DNA from: Bryobacterales bacterium
GTDB lineage: Bacteria; Acidobacteriota; Terriglobia; Bryobacterales; Bryobacteraceae
Reading direction: 5' to 3'
DNA: 45,614 bases
Assembly: GCA_003164035.1 (NCBI GenBank)
Contig: PLRS01000039.1
Span: forward strand, 1 to 45,614
This document shows, piece by piece, positions 19,145-27,566 of this stretch (positions within the stretch are counted from its first letter, which is position 1; each line of letters starts with the position of its first letter). Below the pieces are notes generated by a model. The model saw only the letters and a list, made by a program, of their open reading frames with translations. It was not told the DNA's origin and ran no database searches. The position numbers and the translations under genes are program-made.

Positions 19145-19975
19145 TTACTTGTAGGTTTTCAGCTTCAACGCTTGCAGCATTACCAGCCACACGAAATGCG
19201 GATTGTTAAGCAGATAACGCTTCCACAGGCGCCGTGGCTCCGCGATCAGACGGAACAGCCACTCGAGACATAGTGGTTGCATCCATCGCGGCGCCTGCGG
19301 CACCTTCCCGGCGTGAAAATCGAAGGCGGCGCCAACGCCGATCAAGACCGGCGCATTTAGATCGTTGCGATTCTCCGCCATCCAACATTCCTGCTTCGGT
19401 GTACTGAGACCGACCCAGACGATGTCCGGCCCGCGGGAGTTGATGTGTGAAATGACCGCGGCAGTTTCATCGGGCGTAAGCGGGCGAAATGGAGGAGCGT
19501 AGGTGCCCACGATCCTGAGCCCTGGAAAGTGCCGGATAAGGCGATCATGCAAGCTGGCAAGAGTAGCCGGCGTAGTGCCAAAAAAGAAGTGCGTGAATTC
19601 CTGCGCGAGCGATTCCTTGCACATTTCCAGCAGGAGGTCGGGACCATAGACTCTGGTGGTGTTCTTGTGGCCGGCCACGCGACTGATATATACCAGTGGC
19701 ATTCCATCCGGGACGATAAGGTTCGCAGAATTATGGACTGAGCGCACCTTCTCGCTTCTTTGACACTCCATAATGCCGTGCACGCCAGAGACGCAGACGT
19801 AAGCTCGGCTCTTTTCGTGGATCCAGGCTTTTATCCGCTCTACGCTGTCGCGCATATTGGTTGCCGCAACAGGCACGCCCAGAATGTCGACGGTCTCGTG
19901 GCTTTGGAAAGGTGCCATAGGCGCATTAAGGGCAGGGCTCGGTTGTGAGAGGGAGACCCGCACAGGATCTAACAT
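19145..19975 (-). CDS. WecG/TagA/CpsF family glycosyltransferase (GT26)
   Basis: 276 residues. The family pattern is clear: VDILGVPVAATNMRDSVERI, CVSGVHGIMECQRSEKVR, LIVPDGMPLVYISRVAG, RVYGPDLLLEMC, DIVWVGLSTPKQECWMAE and LIGVGAAFDFHAGKVPQAPR, then the C-terminal GLEWLFRLIAEPRRLWKRYL-like segment. These enzymes transfer N-acetylmannosamine(uronate) or a related sugar to a lipid-linked acceptor. The first ATG (19975) gives a 50-base overlap with the methyltransferase gene. ATG at 19918 (257 residues) starts 7 bases after that gene's stop and is a reasonable alternative; neither has a strong Shine-Dalgarno. Confidence 0.88.
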   Translation of the reverse strand: MLDPVRVSLSQPSPALNAPMAPFQSHETVDILGVPVAATNMRDSVERIKAWIHEKSRAYVCVSGVHGIMECQRSEKVRSVHNSANLIVPDGMPLVYISRVAGHKNTTRVYGPDLLLEMCKESLAQEFTHFFFGTTPATLASLHDRLIRHFPGLRIVGTYAPPFRPLTPDETAAVISHINSRGPDIVWVGLSTPKQECWMAENRNDLNAPVLIGVGAAFDFHAGKVPQAPRWMQPLCLEWLFRLIAEPRRLWKRYLLNNPHFVWLVMLQALKLKTYK

Positions 19976-20690
19976 TCGTAGCCGGCAGACCTTCTTGCTG
20001 TGCGTTTACCGACCGAACACTGCGGGCCAGGAAGTAACCGTAGGGGCTGCCGGGCGCCAGCATGGCCTCCATTTCCACAACATCGAGGCCTATGTCGTTG
20101 CAGATACTTGCATAGGCGTGGAAAAAGAGGCCGGTCCGCGCAGGGCTATTATCGAAGAAACGTTCCATTCGGTCGACGACAAGGATATAATCCGCCACTC
20201 GACAAGCAGCCTCAAGTACCAACCGCGTATGTTTCTCGTCAATGTAGTATAAAATGTGTGACGCGACGAAGAGGTTAAACGACCCTAGGGCGTCAGCGTG
20301 TCTGATAAACCATCCGTGATCGCCAACATGAAAGGAGTCGGAGGGAAAACGTGTTCTCGCGAAGGCGATCGCTTTCGGGTTGATGTCGACACCGCAATAC
20401 GTTACAGCAGCCGTCGCCGGGTCCTGGCGGAGGGTGTAGAGGTTATTACCAGCGTTACATCCGAATTCGAGAATGGCCAGAGGACCAGGCCCGGCGTCTT
20501 GCCGCACTCTTGACAACGCAGTTTTGAGCCATTCCTTGCCGCCATCCCGGGCAAACTTCTTAAAGTGCCAGTGGCGTCCCATGGTTCGCCACCATAACGC
20601 CTGCTTCGCCGTCAACAGGCTATCGCCCCATCGATCCGGCAGGAGTGCCATAACACCCGTCCTGATGGCAGCTCTGAACGACGTGCTCAC
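19926..20690 (-). CDS. Class I SAM-dependent methyltransferase
   Basis: 254 residues. The SAM-binding motif I is ILEFGCNAGNNLYTLRQ (about residues 73-89), followed by the acidic motif YCGVDINPKAIAFAR and then FNLFVASHILYYI. This is the Rossmann layout of small-molecule methyltransferases. In a glycan operon it may methylate a sugar hydroxyl or cap the chain, but the substrate is unknown. The start overlaps the end of the acetyltransferase gene by 4 bases (20687-20690), showing translational coupling. The C-terminal 30 residues look poorly conserved. Confidence 0.8.
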   Translation of the reverse strand: MSTSFRAAIRTGVMALLPDRWGDSLLTAKQALWWRTMGRHWHFKKFARDGGKEWLKTALSRVRQDAGPGPLAILEFGCNAGNNLYTLRQDPATAAVTYCGVDINPKAIAFARTRFPSDSFHVGDHGWFIRHADALGSFNLFVASHILYYIDEKHTRLVLEAACRVADYILVVDRMERFFDNSPARTGLFFHAYASICNDIGLDVVEMEAMLAPGSPYGYFLARSVRSVNAQQEGLPATNVRSCAGLPLTTEPCP

Positions 20691-21458
20691 AAAGAGTCTC
20701 CTTTTTGGTTTTCGGTTACCGGGAAGTGTACACCCGACGTCTTGCCTCGGATTCCTATGTATTCGCCCGGCGTTGCAGAACTTTCGCGTAGGCGGTACTG
20801 CTTATCGTCAATTACACTTCTTGGGGCTGAAATCGATTTGATCGGCCTGGCCGGCGTGCCCCCGGCAACCACGTTTTGAGGGAGTGACCGAGTGACCACG
20901 CTGTTCGCGCCGACAACCGTGCCTGAGCCAATTCGTACGCCTTTGAGAACGAGACCATTCATCCCTAGAAATACGTCGTCTTCGATCTCAATGGCGGCGG
21001 CCTCAGGCGCAATGCCGCTGGCGCGGTCTGCTGCGCTGAGTGGGTGCCAATCCGAGTCGGAGATTGTGCAATTGGCGCCACAGAGGACACGATCACCAAT
21101 GCGAATCTTCTTCGATGCGGCGATTACGGTGCCACTGAAACCGGAATCCCGTCCAATCTGAATCGAGGCAGCCCGACCGGCAGATATGAAACACCGCCGA
21201 TCTATCCCAAGGGTACTTGACCATTGCGCGGAGCGAAAGGTACAGCCGTCTTGCAATCGTTATGGTGGCTGTCGGGTGCTTGCGGAACTTCGGCAGTCCG
21301 TAGAATGAAGCACGGGGACCCAACGGGATGCTCCACCACAGGGCCAGACCTCGACTGGCTGCGGTGTCCAACATCCGCCGAAACCGCTCGCATACGCGAC
21401 TCATTGCGAATGGCATGAAATCGCGGAAAATCAGAGATTCGCCTCGATAGTTAATCAT
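20687..21458 (-). pseudogene. Frameshifted hexapeptide acetyltransferase
   Basis: Two overlapping frames together make one complete left-handed beta-helix acetyltransferase. The N-terminal part runs from ATG at 21458 (an in-frame ATG at 21527 also exists) to FYGLPKFRKHPTATITIA. It then continues, one base out of frame, as DGCTFRSAQWSSTLGIDRRC ... FSGTVIAASKKIRIGDRVLC ... VVTRSLPQNVVAGGTPARPI. The second frame has no proper start: TAA lies two codons before a TTG. The shift maps to the TT at 21251-21252, where one extra base appears. The intact protein would be about 255 residues. It could be a real inactivating mutation, a phase-variation event or a sequence error. It would have O-acetylated the glycan. 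Confidence 0.75.
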
Positions 21459-21660
21459 GACTGCACCTAGGGGCAGCGGGGCCGTGTGACGGCCGAAGAA
21501 CAGGCCGGCTCGTAAAAGGAACCCCAAAGACGAACAACCGCCAGAGAGGCAGCCGCCAAGATTGTGAGAAACGCGATCCGCCCCGGCAGCGCCAAATCAG
21601 GGGTGGGCACAGTAGGCCTGCCGCTACAGGGGCCAAGTTCTGGACACCGGGCAGCAACAA

Positions 21661-22854
21661 CTATTGATCATTCGCCCTGTTCTGCCAAACCCTTTCCAGC
21701 AAAGTCTCATAGCGCCCGACCGTGCGAGTTAAATCGTATTCCTCCGCTGCGCGCCGGCGGCCTGAAGCGCCCAGGCCTTTACGCAGTCCCGCGTCAGTAA
21801 CGAGCAGTTCCATTGCTTTCGCGATCGACGGTGAGCTGGTAACGTCTGTAAGTATGCCGGCTTCGCCGTGGGCAAGCTCCCAAGGGATTCCGCCGCTCTT
21901 CTCTCCTCCGATCACGGGTATCCCGATTGCCATGGCCTCCATTGCAACCATGCAACAGGCCTCCTCCAGCGATGGGTGCACCAGGACATCCGCTTCTTCC
22001 GCCAAAATCGTCAGAACCTCGGAGTGCGGCAGCGGACCAACGAATTGGATCCCCAATTCGGCGTCGTGTCGTCTCGCCCATTTTTCAGCCGGCCCATCTT
22101 TCTCAAAGCCGCTCCCAATCATCTTAAGCTCCACCAGGCCGGGGAACTTCTTCCTTACGAGCGCAAACGCCCTGATCAAGGCCTTAGCATTCTTGCGCGG
22201 ACCCCATCCGTTCAGGACCGAGGCGAAGGTAATCGTCTCCGCGGTTCTCCTGGCGGCGCGCCGGCCCGTCAACGCGAACACTTCCGTCCCGACTCCGTTG
22301 GGTACCACTACGATGTCGTGCTGCGGGCGAAGCAGTCTGTGCAATTGTTGTGCCACATACGGCGATACGGCCGTTACGCAGCGCGCCCTACGCAGTACGG
22401 GGACAGCCAGCCAGGGCTTTTCTAGCCAGTACGGATGCCGGGCAAATCGCAGCACAACCATCGGCACGTCGTGTGCGGTCACCACATGTGGTAGACCGCT
22501 GGCGACTGCGGCGGCGCCAAATTCGTACGTCCAGTGTGCGTGTATCACATCGCAGCCGGCCTGCCGCATGGCGTCCCGGAGTGCTATCCGTTCGGCACGA
22601 AAGAAATCCGGCATCTGCCACCGCTCCCGGCGCCGCGGGCAGACATAGAGGCGAACGCGGTCGCCTTCAATGATTCGCGTGTGGGCAACGCCTCCTGATA
22701 GAGCGAAAATCGAGATCTCATGTCCACGTTCCCGCAAGTCCGCGGCGATAGCACCGATCAAGGGGAAACTCGCAACGCTAGGGATTGCGGCGTTCGCTGG
22801 GAAGAATTGCTGAAGCGGAGCGAGGGAAATCGGCCCCGCAATCCCAATCTTCAT
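21661..22854 (-). CDS. Glycosyltransferase family 4
   Basis: 397 residues with a GT-B fold. The N-terminal domain has GAIAADLRERGHEISIFAL and CDVIHAHWTYEFGAAAVASG. The C-terminal domain has VVVPNGVGTEVFAL, ITFASVLNGWGPRKNAKALI, KMIGSGFEKDG and QFVGPLPHSEVLTILAEEAD. The retaining-GT4 E-x7-E motif is visible in HPSLEEACCMVAMEAMAIG. It transfers a sugar to the lipid-linked intermediate on the cytoplasmic face. Its start overlaps the small upstream frame by 4 bases (22851-22854), so translation is probably coupled. Confidence 0.88.
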   Translation of the reverse strand: MKIGIAGPISLAPLQQFFPANAAIPSVASFPLIGAIAADLRERGHEISIFALSGGVAHTRIIEGDRVRLYVCPRRRERWQMPDFFRAERIALRDAMRQAGCDVIHAHWTYEFGAAAVASGLPHVVTAHDVPMVVLRFARHPYWLEKPWLAVPVLRRARCVTAVSPYVAQQLHRLLRPQHDIVVVPNGVGTEVFALTGRRAARRTAETITFASVLNGWGPRKNAKALIRAFALVRKKFPGLVELKMIGSGFEKDGPAEKWARRHDAELGIQFVGPLPHSEVLTILAEEADVLVHPSLEEACCMVAMEAMAIGIPVIGGEKSGGIPWELAHGEAGILTDVTSSPSIAKAMELLVTDAGLRKGLGASGRRRAAEEYDLTRTVGRYETLLERVWQNRANDQ

Positions 22855-23069
22855 TGCCGCAACTCCCCTGCGGCAAGCGGTCGCAGAACACGGCGAGAAT
22901 TCTCAGCCGCAATTAGGTCCTCCGGTATGTGGCCCGTTTCCCCCGAAGCCAGGACCCGGTAGAGCTTCGGCGCCAAATGGTCGATTCGAAACCGGTAATT
23001 GTATTTCTCCAAACCAGCAACTCCCATGCGAAGACGCAGGACCTCATCGTCAAGGCCTATCGGTTTCAT
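22851..23069 (-). pseudogene. Short remnant resembling the C-terminal tail of a GT4 glycosyltransferase
   Basis: 72 codons from ATG at 23069. The piece LRLRMGVAGLEKYNYRFRID followed by HLAPKLYRVL looks like the last helices of GT4 enzymes (pattern RMG..G...Y..RF.......L..LY). No nucleotide-binding domain is present. It overlaps the flippase stop (23066-23069) and the next GT4 start (22851-22854), both by 4 bases, so it is still within the chain of coupled translation. The likeliest explanation is an internal deletion that removed most of a transferase gene. A small functional protein is less likely. Confidence 0.5.
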
Positions 23070-24697
23070 TGCACTTTCTTTCTACCTGCCGGTGCCACCA
23101 TTGCGGCGATGAAGAGCGAAGCGCTGGCGCTAGGCCGCGCCTCTTTCTCCGATACCTGCCGCTGTCGCACGTCGCGCAGCGTATCGCGACCGGCTTGTTT
23201 TGCGTTGATTCCTTCCAGCCACTGCGAGAGCTTAGCCGGAAGCGATCGGGAAATCTGCGTCAGAACCAAAACGAGTTCCCTGGATAAGATATGATCCGCC
23301 GCCAAGAGGAAGAGGGCGGAAACTGTAGTGACGCCGGTTAGGCTCAACACGAGAAGTGTCCACGCCGGCTTGACGGAGTAGATACTCGCCAGGCGCCCCG
23401 CGCTCCATACCGCGCCGGCTGTAATACAGCTCGTGATGGCCGGTCCTCGTAATACCCGGAAAACATCTGTCCAACCCAGACGTAGCAGCCGAAGCGTCGG
23501 CTGCGTGTTTGCGAGAAACCGGAATACGTAAACACCCAGAACGGCCCATGCTAACGCGACAGCGGAGTAGCGGATGCACACAGAAAAAGCTGCGGTGGCG
23601 ACCGCCAGGGTCAGCGCCTGCGCTCGCACCTCCCGCTTGACCTGATCGGCCGCGGCTAGCATCGGGCCGGCCATGGCCATCACCGCATGCACCGAAATGG
23701 CGAATGCAAGCGGCCGAAGCAAAGGCGCCGCTTCCGCCCAACGCGGGCCATAAAGACCGGCAACTACCGCCGGCGCACATACGGCAACGCTCCAGAACAT
23801 CGGGAATGTGATGATAGAGACGGCGCACACGGAGGCAAGATACGCACGTTGGAACGCGCGGGTCCGGTCTGCAAGCCGCGAACAACTCGCAAATAGCACT
23901 TGCTGCCATGTGCTGACGACTGCCTCGGTCGGCGCGCTCACGGTATTGAAGGCCCTGCTGTACAAGCCGAGGGCCGTCGAACCGAAGGCGCGGCCCACAA
24001 ATGCGTTGTCGAAATTGGTGATGCTCCAGTTCAGGATGTTCGCTCCCGTTACCTTCATCCCAAAACGCGCCAGGCGCAACCCGGACCGGCTCCAACAAGG
24101 AATCAACGAATGCCGCGCCTGTACGAACACCAGCGCCGAAAATGTCAGGCTCTGCGTAAGTTGGGCGGCGACCAGACTCCACACGCCGGCGCCAAGCGAC
24201 GCAGCCGCGATTCCAACCAATGCGTATCCCGTCACGGATGACACGACCTGCGCCGTCTGGAGGGCGCGGAACGCCAGCCGGCGCTTCAGCAGGGCCGCCG
24301 AGCTCTGCCCCAACGCCTGTGTCAGAAACACCAGCGCCATGACTCGAACCACGCTTTCAACAAGAGGGTCGCGCAAAGCCACGGCCACCCCGTGAGCGAG
24401 AAGTGCGAAGCAGGCCGCCAAGACCGCCCCACTCAGCAACTGAAAGGTGAACGCAAAACGGACGTCCGCCTCATCGAGTTCTGGCGCTTGGACGAGCGCT
24501 GAGCTGAAGCCCCCATCGGCGAGCTGGACGGCAAAGCCGAAAACCAACATTGCGGCTGCTACCTGCCCAAACGGTTTCGGTCCCAGTAGGCGGGCCAGCA
24601 CAATCCCGCTCGCGAAGCTGGCCAGCGCTCTGGTCAGAAAGCCTGCGTAGCCCCACCGAAGGGCAGAGAAGGCGCGTGTTGCCAGACTCTCGGGCAT
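23066..24697 (-). CDS. Oligosaccharide flippase, Wzx/WzxC type (MATE-like exporter)
   Basis: 543 residues with about twelve to fourteen membrane segments. The N-terminus (WGYAGFLTRALASFASGIVL ... RLLGPKPFGQVAAAMLVFGF) and GANILNWSITNFDNAFVGRA, then FGSTALGLYSRAFNTVSAPT, are typical of the polysaccharide synthesis/WzxC family. It flips lipid-linked repeat units from the cytoplasmic to the periplasmic face for polymerisation. A cytoplasmic tail of about 60 residues follows the last membrane segment. It is preceded by a 90-base gap after the initiating transferase gene. Confidence 0.87.
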   Translation of the reverse strand: MPESLATRAFSALRWGYAGFLTRALASFASGIVLARLLGPKPFGQVAAAMLVFGFAVQLADGGFSSALVQAPELDEADVRFAFTFQLLSGAVLAACFALLAHGVAVALRDPLVESVVRVMALVFLTQALGQSSAALLKRRLAFRALQTAQVVSSVTGYALVGIAAASLGAGVWSLVAAQLTQSLTFSALVFVQARHSLIPCWSRSGLRLARFGMKVTGANILNWSITNFDNAFVGRAFGSTALGLYSRAFNTVSAPTEAVVSTWQQVLFASCSRLADRTRAFQRAYLASVCAVSIITFPMFWSVAVCAPAVVAGLYGPRWAEAAPLLRPLAFAISVHAVMAMAGPMLAAADQVKREVRAQALTLAVATAAFSVCIRYSAVALAWAVLGVYVFRFLANTQPTLRLLRLGWTDVFRVLRGPAITSCITAGAVWSAGRLASIYSVKPAWTLLVLSLTGVTTVSALFLLAADHILSRELVLVLTQISRSLPAKLSQWLEGINAKQAGRDTLRDVRQRQVSEKEARPSASASLFIAAMVAPAGRKKVQ

Positions 24698-24787
24698 GTT
24701 AGAAAGATCGATTCGTCTCTACTCGTGCTCGAAGAAACGTTGGGCTCAGATGTCGGAACCATGTGGATGCATGAAGGCCGCTGATTT

Positions 24788-26221
24788 TCAGACAGCCCCG
24801 CTTCCCTTTAGAACGGCGGGAATCGTTTTCGCAAGGATCGAGAAGTCGAGCCCAAGAGACCAGGTGTCGATGTACTTGAGATCCAGCTCAATCCAGCGAC
24901 GAAAGTCGATATTGCTGCGCCCGTTTACTTGCCAGAGGCAGGTCAAACCAGGTCTCACGCTGAATCGCCGCATGAGGGACGCATCGTCGAAGTTTGAGAC
25001 GTCCCGCCGGGGGAGGGGCCGCGGTCCAACGAGGGACATTTCACCCCGCAACACGTTAAAAAACTGTGGCAATTCGTCGAGCGACGTTCTGCGCAGTATC
25101 CGACCGATGGAAGTGATCCTCGGATCGTCATGAATCTTGAACACGGGACCCCCGGCTTCGTTGCGAGACTCCAGCTCTGTTTGCCGTTTTTCCGCATCCT
25201 GCACCATCGTGCGGAACTTGTACATCCGGAATCGGCGTTTGTTCAGCCCATAGCGTTCCTGTGTGAACAATGCCGGCCCCGGGCTGGTCAGCTTGATCGC
25301 CGCCGCAATGACGAGCATGAGCGGGCTGAAAATCGCCACGCCAACGATGGCTCCGATGATGTCGATACCGCGCTTCACCACTAGCCGGTAGTCGTCCTGC
25401 ACTACTTTGAGACTGACCACTGGTGCGTGCTCATCCGCCACAAATGTCGGCCTGGCGAGAGACAGTTGGAAGACGTCCGAAAGGTATTTCGCTTCAACGC
25501 CGGCGCGCTCGCAGGTCTGGATAGCAGTCTGAATCTGGTCGTAACAGGATTTCGCTGGTAACGCAATCAAAACTTCATCCACGGGCCGCTTCATCAGAAT
25601 GGTCTCGAGATCGTCGAGGCCGCCAAGCATTTGCTGGCGAATAGCGGCGGTCACCAGGTGGCCGTTCGGCGTGTCTACAAAACCCAGAATATGCGTGTAG
25701 GTGTGGTTGGACTCCTGGAGCCGCGCATATATAGCTGCGGCGCGAGGACCGCTCCCGACGATGATCAGGTCGCGCGGGCTACTGAAAACCTGGGCGAGCC
25801 TTCCGGCGAAAGCACCCGCGATGAAACGGCCGGATAAACATGCCACAATTGCCACCGGAAGAAAATACAGAACGATCCGGCCGGTGAACGCACCGGTTTG
25901 CGAGGTAAGCGGAAAGAGCAAAGCAAACATTGATGCCACTACGCAAGCTTTCGTTACTTGAACCAGCTCTTTCCAGAACGGCGCGGCCGACGACGGGCGG
26001 GATAGGCCGAACGCGCGGAACGCGATGGCCCAAGCCAGCAGAAAGAGGACCGCGAGAAACAGGTTCTTGATTGTTACACGGAGGGCCAGGAAGGCGCCGA
26101 TTCCGTCCGGCATGTTCTGCCAGTTCGCTCCTGTAAACACGCCGAGCAGAATTAACATAACGACTGCGGCGTTGACGAACGTGTAAACGCGATTAGCTAT
26201 CGATTTAGGTGTCCGAAACAT
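24788..26221 (-). CDS. Initiating sugar-phosphate transferase (WbaP/WcaJ-like polyprenyl-phosphate glycosylphosphotransferase)
   Basis: 477 residues. Four to five N-terminal membrane helices (to about residue 140) precede a Rossmann-like CoA_binding_3 domain (DLIIVGSGPRAAAIYARLQE). The C-terminal bacterial sugar transferase domain starts at VKRGIDIIGAIVGVAIFSPL. It carries the usual motifs: SPGPALFTQERYGLNKRRF, MYKFRTMVQDAEKR, RTSLDELPQFFNVLRGEMSL followed by VGPRP, and RPGLTCLWQVNGRSNIDF. It transfers the first sugar-1-phosphate (often glucose or galactose) to undecaprenyl phosphate at the inner membrane, starting each repeat unit. It is the committing step of this pathway. Confidence 0.92.
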   Translation of the reverse strand: MFRTPKSIANRVYTFVNAAVVMLILLGVFTGANWQNMPDGIGAFLALRVTIKNLFLAVLFLLAWAIAFRAFGLSRPSSAAPFWKELVQVTKACVVASMFALLFPLTSQTGAFTGRIVLYFLPVAIVACLSGRFIAGAFAGRLAQVFSSPRDLIIVGSGPRAAAIYARLQESNHTYTHILGFVDTPNGHLVTAAIRQQMLGGLDDLETILMKRPVDEVLIALPAKSCYDQIQTAIQTCERAGVEAKYLSDVFQLSLARPTFVADEHAPVVSLKVVQDDYRLVVKRGIDIIGAIVGVAIFSPLMLVIAAAIKLTSPGPALFTQERYGLNKRRFRMYKFRTMVQDAEKRQTELESRNEAGGPVFKIHDDPRITSIGRILRRTSLDELPQFFNVLRGEMSLVGPRPLPRRDVSNFDDASLMRRFSVRPGLTCLWQVNGRSNIDFRRWIELDLKYIDTWSLGLDFSILAKTIPAVLKGSGAV

Positions 26222-26312
26222 GGCAGTGCAATGGGCGGATGAGTCCCATGCCGGGCCGATGCCGGCTTGCGAAGTTGACCTGAATTGGGTGACGGAGGCG
26301 ATGCTGCCCGCC

Positions 26313-26951
26313 TTAGGGCACGGGGTAGTACATCCCGATATTCGCCCATTTCACGAAGCGTTCGATCTTGCTGACGGAATTCTGCGGGACGACCAGCATG
26401 TCGCCGGGGTGCAAGTCGGCCATCGGCTCCTTGGCTGAAGGCCGCATGGCTTCCTTCAAGTTCAGAATCTCGGTTTTCGCCAGGTCCGGACCGACCCTAC
26501 GGAACAGGATGACCTGCGAGTGTTTCGCGCTGGCCGTCTTGAACCCGCCGGCCATGGCAATCGCCTGGATGGCGGTGACCTGGCCCCGCATTTCGAACTT
26601 CCCGGGATTCGTGACTTCGCCACCTACAATGAAGTACGGTTTCTCGAAGTCCTTCAGCACCAACGTGATTTCCGGGTCCTTTAAGCGTTGACTCGATTTC
26701 TCGAGAATGGTGGCTTTCGCCTGATCGAGAGTCAGCCCTTGCAACTTGAGGTCACCGACAATTTGCAGCGTGGCGAAGCCGTCGGGTTGGATCGTGACGA
26801 TCTGGTCGAATTCCGGAGTGTACCGGTAATGGACCTCGACAACATCCGTCGGCTGCAGCCGATAACGCGGTTCGCGTTCGGCAAAGGAAACCGACTGAGC
26901 GAGCACCGCGCTGGAATAGATCACGGGCAAAAGCAGATAATAGATTCGCAT
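26313..26951 (-). CDS. Polysaccharide export protein (Wza-like, SLBB domain)
   Basis: 212 residues. A signal peptide (residues 1-19, cleavage near AVLAQS) has no lipobox Cys. A Poly_export domain follows (YRLQPTDVVEVHYRYTPEFD, VTIQPDGFATLQIVGDLKLQ, then GLTLDQAKATILEKSS), then an SLBB domain (PYFIVGGEVTNPGKFEMRG, ITAIQAIAMAGGF-like). It ends with LHPGDMLVVPQNSVSKIERF. Short Wza proteins of this kind form the periplasmic or outer-membrane export channel. The lack of the C-terminal amphipathic helix of E. coli Wza means a partner outer-membrane protein may be needed. It lies 4 bases downstream of the kinase-like gene. Confidence 0.87.
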   Translation of the reverse strand: MRIYYLLLPVIYSSAVLAQSVSFAEREPRYRLQPTDVVEVHYRYTPEFDQIVTIQPDGFATLQIVGDLKLQGLTLDQAKATILEKSSQRLKDPEITLVLKDFEKPYFIVGGEVTNPGKFEMRGQVTAIQAIAMAGGFKTASAKHSQVILFRRVGPDLAKTEILNLKEAMRPSAKEPMADLHPGDMLVVPQNSVSKIERFVKWANIGMYYPVP

Positions 26952-26955
26952 TGAG

Positions 26956-27552
26956 TTACCTCTTCCGCATCAGGATGCATCCAGCCAATTTGACGCCCCT
27001 CAGCCGTAGCGCTTCCCGGTCGCCTTGGATCTGGCGCCTGGACGTTTTCCCGGCTTCGACAACCAGTACCGCCGCGTCGGCTTGGGCCGCGATTGCGCCG
27101 GCCGACGGCGCCGTCTCGACACAGGGACAGTCGAGCAACACCGAATCGAAGTCGCGGCGTAAGGAACCGATCCAATCGCCGTGTGACGGCACGGACGAGG
27201 GAGATTGGAAGAACTCGATGGGCGCGCCAACCGTGGACGGCCAAAGGGATACATTCGCTACTCGTCCCGGCTGATAGGCCGCCACCTCGGGAATCTCGTT
27301 CATTGCCAGCAACGCCCGCACCTGGACAATGACTACCCGGTTGCCGGAAGCGGCCAGTTCCGCGGCGATGCCTCGGCAGGCTTCCGCACTACGGGATCCG
27401 GTGCCGCTCTCCACCAGTGCAACGACCGAGGGGCCTCGAAAGAGCTGGCGAATCAAGCCCAGGTACTCTCCGGTGTGGGTGACGGTTTCCATTGGCCCCG
27501 GGGAAGTTCTCTTCAGGGTCGTCCGCTCTAAGATCAGGGAATTTCTACTCAT
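26956..27552 (-). CDS. Degenerate BY-kinase/ParA-like protein (Walker A missing)
   Basis: 198 residues. The overall order fits CpsD/CapB-type tyrosine kinases: a short N-terminal segment, then VVALVESGTGSRSAEACRGI (about 43-62), where the P-loop GKST should be. FDSVLLDCPCVETAPSAGAI (about 135-154) is a Walker-B-like segment with Asp141, and AIAAQADAAVLVVEAGKTSR with LRLRGVKLAGCILMRK follow. No Lys-Ser/Thr of Walker A remains, the Walker A' Asp is lost (VVIVQVRA), and there is no Tyr-rich tail. It is probably a catalytically dead regulator or partner of the GumC protein. It sits between the ExeA-type ATPase and the export gene. Confidence 0.75.
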   Translation of the reverse strand: MSRNSLILERTTLKRTSPGPMETVTHTGEYLGLIRQLFRGPSVVALVESGTGSRSAEACRGIAAELAASGNRVVIVQVRALLAMNEIPEVAAYQPGRVANVSLWPSTVGAPIEFFQSPSSVPSHGDWIGSLRRDFDSVLLDCPCVETAPSAGAIAAQADAAVLVVEAGKTSRRQIQGDREALRLRGVKLAGCILMRKR

Positions 27553-27566
27553 GTGTGCTCCAACGA

